DNA from: Candidatus Gastranaerophilales bacterium
Lineage (GTDB): Bacteria; Cyanobacteriota; Vampirovibrionia; Gastranaerophilales; Gastranaerophilaceae
Assembly: GCA_021199975.1 (NCBI GenBank)
Contig: JAJQHF010000234.1
Span: 1-8,090, forward strand
Direction: 5' to 3'
Length of the DNA stretch: 8,090 nt
A program made the position numbers and the translations under genes. Positions within the stretch are counted from its first letter, which is position 1. Each line of letters opens with the position of its first letter. Shown in pieces: positions 5,872 to 8,090 of this stretch. The notes below the pieces were generated by a model that saw nothing but the letters and a program-made list of their open reading frames with translations, made no database searches and was not told the DNA's origin.

Positions 5872-7011
5872 CTATATGTATTTTGGATTAATAGATATCC
5901 ATTGGTATGACTGTTTATCGGAATTTGACGGTTTATCTATAACAAAAGTACCTCCGTATTTACCTCTGCCGAAAGTAACATACCCCTCCTGTTCCAGTGC
6001 AATAAGAGCTTTTCTGATTGTATTTGTGCTTACTTCATACTTATTTGCGAGCTCTGACATAGAGGGAAGTTTATCATTCTTATTATATTCATTATTAATT
6101 AAATCAATAATTTTATTCTCTATTTTTTTATAGCTGTAGAATGCCGCATCTTTGGCTTCTGCAAATATTGAGTTTTCTTTTAACGGTTCAAAAACCGGTG
6201 ATAAAGGATTTTGTGCAAGTATGCTTCCGTATCTTCCTCTTCTTGAAATTACAATTCCTTCTTTATTAAGTTGTTTTACACAATCGTGAATTGTTTTTAC
6301 GCTTACACCGAGCATTGAAGCCAAATCTTCATGAGAAGGAATTTTATCTCCAATTGAATATTTTTCGGAAAGAAGTTTTTTTAATTCGATTGTAAGCTTA
6401 AATACCAGAGTATCTGCGGACATGTTTTCTATTTGCTTTAGCTCTCCCGTTGTTATTTCGGGGATTTCTTTTAAATACCAGTTAGAATCATTGCCTCTTG
6501 TTTGTTTTGAGTCCAATATACCTATAGAACAGAGGTGTTCATAAGCAAGCCTGGTTGTATTTTGTGAAAGTCCGATAAATTCAGACATTTTACGGGTAGA
6601 AGGAATAGGCTTGCCTATTTTATAACCCTTTTGCAATATTGCTTTTTTTATTGCGGAAATTGCCTTTTCTCTTTTTGATGTAAGTTTTTCGGACTGCGAA
6701 AAAGGATTTGTGCAATTGGAAATCATAGTGCCTAATTTTTGTTTTGATTTTAAATATCCTGCGTCTTCAACATATCTGATGGCATTTTGAACGGTTCCCG
6801 TGCTTACGCCGAGATAGTTTGAAATTTCCGATTTTTTCGGCAAAATATCATTTTCTTTAATTGTATTTTTAGATATAGCGGATTTTATCCAATTTATAAT
6901 CCACTTTTTAATAAGTGAGTCCTTTGACTCAAAAGAGGTTGAAAAATCGGGGATTTCGGCAGGCAGCTCATTTATATCAATTTTCCTTTGATTTTCAGTT
7001 ATATTAGGCAT
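5872..7011 (-). CDS. Regulator built of four tandem GntR-type winged helix-turn-helix domains
   Basis: This is a 379-residue cytoplasmic DNA-binding protein. The GntR wHTH pattern (LPS..ELA...VS..TI..A...LE.EGYV...GR.G..V) recurs four times at about 90-residue intervals: roughly 32-98, 114-181, 203-266 and 294-357. Recognition-helix cores are LGVSTGTVQNAI, IGLSQNTTRLAY, LGVSVKTIHDCV and YEVSTNTIRKAL. The fourth copy is the most canonical and the second the most diverged. Ordinary GntR regulators have one such domain plus an effector-binding domain (FadR, HutC, MocR or YtrA types), and none is seen here; the linkers are only about 15-37 residues. NPF and NPL follow copies 1 and 3, hinting that a two-domain unit was duplicated. 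The ATG at 7011 has GGAGG 4 nt upstream. The gene follows the response regulator by 115 bp with its own possible -10 box. Targets and signal are unknown. Confidence 0.85.
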   Translation of the reverse strand: MPNITENQRKIDINELPAEIPDFSTSFESKDSLIKKWIINWIKSAISKNTIKENDILPKKSEISNYLGVSTGTVQNAIRYVEDAGYLKSKQKLGTMISNCTNPFSQSEKLTSKREKAISAIKKAILQKGYKIGKPIPSTRKMSEFIGLSQNTTRLAYEHLCSIGILDSKQTRGNDSNWYLKEIPEITTGELKQIENMSADTLVFKLTIELKKLLSEKYSIGDKIPSHEDLASMLGVSVKTIHDCVKQLNKEGIVISRRGRYGSILAQNPLSPVFEPLKENSIFAEAKDAAFYSYKKIENKIIDLINNEYNKNDKLPSMSELANKYEVSTNTIRKALIALEQEGYVTFGRGKYGGTFVIDKPSNSDKQSYQWISINPKYI

Positions 7012-7049
7012 ACATCCTCCGATTTTTTCTCAACATTCACAAACACTAT

Positions 7050-7055
7050 ATTATA
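7050..7055 (-). promoter_or_regulatory. Putative -10 box of the four-wHTH regulator gene
   Basis: TATAAT on the - strand would start transcription near 7043 and leave a leader of about 32 nt with the GGAGG site. No clear -35 hexamer is visible, and the gap is so A/T-rich that chance occurrence is a real possibility. Confidence 0.35.
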
Positions 7056-7126
7056 AGTTTAATTATAATTTTTTTTGTTATTTTTTGAATATAATTTAAT
7101 ATTTTGTTACTTTAAAAAAATAATTA

Positions 7127-7795
7127 TCATACAATACCTTCTTTAATGGCTTTTACGGCGGCTTGTGTTCTGTCATCCACTACAAGCTTTTGAATAATGT
7201 TGCAAACATGTGCTTTTGCAGTGTGTTCACTTATACAAAGTTCTTTTGCTATATCGTTGTTTGATTTTCCGTCTACAACCAATTTAAGAACTTCATATTC
7301 TCTTTGGGTCAAATTTGCGTGAGAATTTTTAAACATTGCTCTTGACGTTTGTTTTTGCGGGACAACTGATTCTGACTTGTTTCTCAAAAGAGGAACTACT
7401 TTTGGGTCAAGCCACATTGCTCCATTGAAAACGCTTTTAACAATATATATAAGCATTTCCGTGTTAATGTCTTTTAAAACATATGCATAAACACCCATTG
7501 ACAAGCTTTTTACAATTTCGTCTTCGTTATTATGAGAGGATAGTATTATTATTTTAGATTTTAAGTCTTTGTCTTGCAAAAGTTTTATTAATTTTAATCC
7601 GGACATGTCGGGCAGCCCCAAATCAATTAAAATAATGTCAGGGTTTGTAATTGAAGCTTTATCAACGGCTTCTTTCCCTGTTTCAGCTTCCGCAACAACG
7701 CAGCAGCCGTCAGTTTCTTCAAATAATGTTCTAATTCCGACTCTTATTAATTTATGGTCTTCGACAAGCATTATGTTTATAGGTTTATATTCCAT
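7127..7795 (-). CDS. NarL/FixJ-family response regulator (receiver + LuxR-type HTH)
   Basis: This is a 222-residue two-component response regulator. The receiver domain (about 5-125) has the acidic pair E12-D13, the phospho-acceptor D58 in LIDLGLPD, the Ser switch in ILSS and the Lys in VLKD. A Lys/Ser/Gln-rich linker leads to a LuxR-type HTH (about 158-220) with LTQREYEVLKLV, NNDIAKELCISEHTAKAHV and QKLVVDDRTQAAVKA. The HTAKAHVCNI and DDRTQAAVKA pattern resembles cyanobacterial NarL-type regulators, which supports the taxonomic guess. The ATG at 7795 is chosen over an in-frame GTG at 7828 because GGGAGG sits 5 nt before it. No histidine kinase is visible in the window, so the sensor is encoded elsewhere or beyond the right edge. 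Target genes are unknown. Confidence 0.92.
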   Translation of the reverse strand: MEYKPINIMLVEDHKLIRVGIRTLFEETDGCCVVAEAETGKEAVDKASITNPDIILIDLGLPDMSGLKLIKLLQDKDLKSKIIILSSHNNEDEIVKSLSMGVYAYVLKDINTEMLIYIVKSVFNGAMWLDPKVVPLLRNKSESVVPQKQTSRAMFKNSHANLTQREYEVLKLVVDGKSNNDIAKELCISEHTAKAHVCNIIQKLVVDDRTQAAVKAIKEGIV

Positions 7796-7800
7796 AATTA

Positions 7801-7806
7801 CCTCCC
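7801..7806 (-). promoter_or_regulatory. Ribosome binding site fixing the response regulator start
   Basis: GGGAGG on the - strand lies 5 nt before the ATG at 7795, which places it between the two candidate starts and excludes the upstream GTG. Confidence 0.8.
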
Positions 7807-8080
7807 AATCTATATTAGGTGATTGCACTGTACTCTTTAACCCTCTGTTTTTTTTAATGATGATTATTTTTATTTGTTTAAAAAAGATTATTAAAATTAA
7901 ATGTATAAAATAAATGAGAATTAAATCTTTCGCATATCAGATATGCCTCATAAAATAAATGTTAAACGACCAGTTTGACATAAGTACGTAATTTTTAGGA
8001 TTTATCAAACAGTAAAAAGTCAAATACCTTTATATGTAAGGTCTCTATCTGTTAGTTAATGTTTTAATTGGCATTCAACT
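7807..8080. other. Non-coding region upstream of the response regulator
   Basis: No convincing gene is seen on either strand; the longest short frames lack a ribosome binding site. It should hold the response regulator promoter, but no clean -35/-10 pair is evident on the - strand. It contains the palindrome at 7932-7946 and several TTTGAC/GTCAAA elements in both orientations (7974-7979, 8005-8010, 8019-8024). Confidence 0.6.
7932..7946. promoter_or_regulatory. Perfect 15-bp palindrome upstream of the response regulator
   Basis: GCATATC and GATATGC flank a single central A, 137 bp before the response regulator ATG. NarL-type regulators often bind inverted heptamers, so this could be an autoregulatory operator. 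The arms and symmetry are seen; the role is inferred. Confidence 0.45.
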
Positions 8081-8090
8081 GGGGGGGGGG
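8081..8090. other. Terminal run of ten G, probable contig-end artefact
   Basis: The window ends in ten consecutive G within a very A/T-rich region. Such G runs at sequence ends are typical of two-colour sequencing dark-cycle artefacts left in an assembly. It is probably not genomic. Confidence 0.6.

Noticed and set aside
5876..6133. 85-codon open frame on the + strand
   Set aside because: It is antisense to the fourth wHTH of the GntR-type regulator, which is a clear gene.
7569..7913. 114-codon open frame on the + strand ending in a hydrophobic stretch
   Set aside because: Most of it is antisense to the receiver domain of the response regulator, and it has no start signals or recognisable domain.
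7975..8001. TTGACA followed by TAGGAT on the + strand as a rightward promoter
   Set aside because: The spacing is only 15 bp, the -10 match is weak, and the sequence ends before any gene it could drive.
7973..8024. TTTGAC/GTCAAA elements in both orientations as an operator array or CRISPR-like repeat
   Set aside because: Only three imperfect short copies with irregular spacing; A/T-rich chance occurrence is likely, and there are no uniform repeats or spacers.

Overview
The window (about one-third G+C by eye) reads like a chromosomal segment from a non-photosynthetic relative of Cyanobacteria, most likely a Vampirovibrionia/Melainabacteria (Gastranaerophilales-type) genome. This placement is an inference. 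It rests on the very A/T-rich sequence, a GH57 glycogen-branching-type enzyme, and a NarL-family response regulator whose DNA-binding helix region looks cyanobacterial. No rRNA or other marker gene is present to confirm it. The left edge cuts into a gene. The right edge ends in ten G residues and looks like a contig end.

Layout, left to right. (1) At 3-650 (+) lies the C-terminal part of a GH57 1,4-alpha-glucan branching-type enzyme. It converges on the next block through a clean bidirectional terminator (665-699). (2) From 5430 down to 716 (-) lie five same-strand genes: three paralogous secreted von Willebrand factor A (VWA) proteins, then an NfeD/YuaF-like membrane OB-fold protein and a flotillin. 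The last pair matches the known YuaF-YuaG (NfeD-flotillin) membrane-microdomain module. The VWA triplet next to it is the unusual part. (3) At 5510-5677 (-) is a small gene for a 55-residue peptide with an excellent ribosome binding site and its own terminator. Its product ends in Cys and has only one other Cys. (4) At 5872-7011 (-) is a 379-residue regulator that appears to consist of four consecutive GntR-type winged helix-turn-helix domains and no recognisable effector domain. (5) At 7127-7795 (-) is a NarL/FixJ-type response regulator without a kinase in view. Upstream of it are about 295 bp without a gene, including a perfect 7+7 bp palindrome.

How the parts may work together (inference). 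The NfeD-flotillin pair would organise membrane domains, and the three VWA proteins, carrying Sec-type signal peptides, would act on the outer face of the cytoplasmic membrane or beyond. The two regulators lie immediately upstream on the same strand, with the small peptide between them and the VWA genes. The most noteworthy items are the four-wHTH GntR protein, the 55-aa Cys-terminated peptide, and the triple VWA + NfeD + flotillin cluster, in which two of the VWA paralogues share a short C-terminal tail motif.
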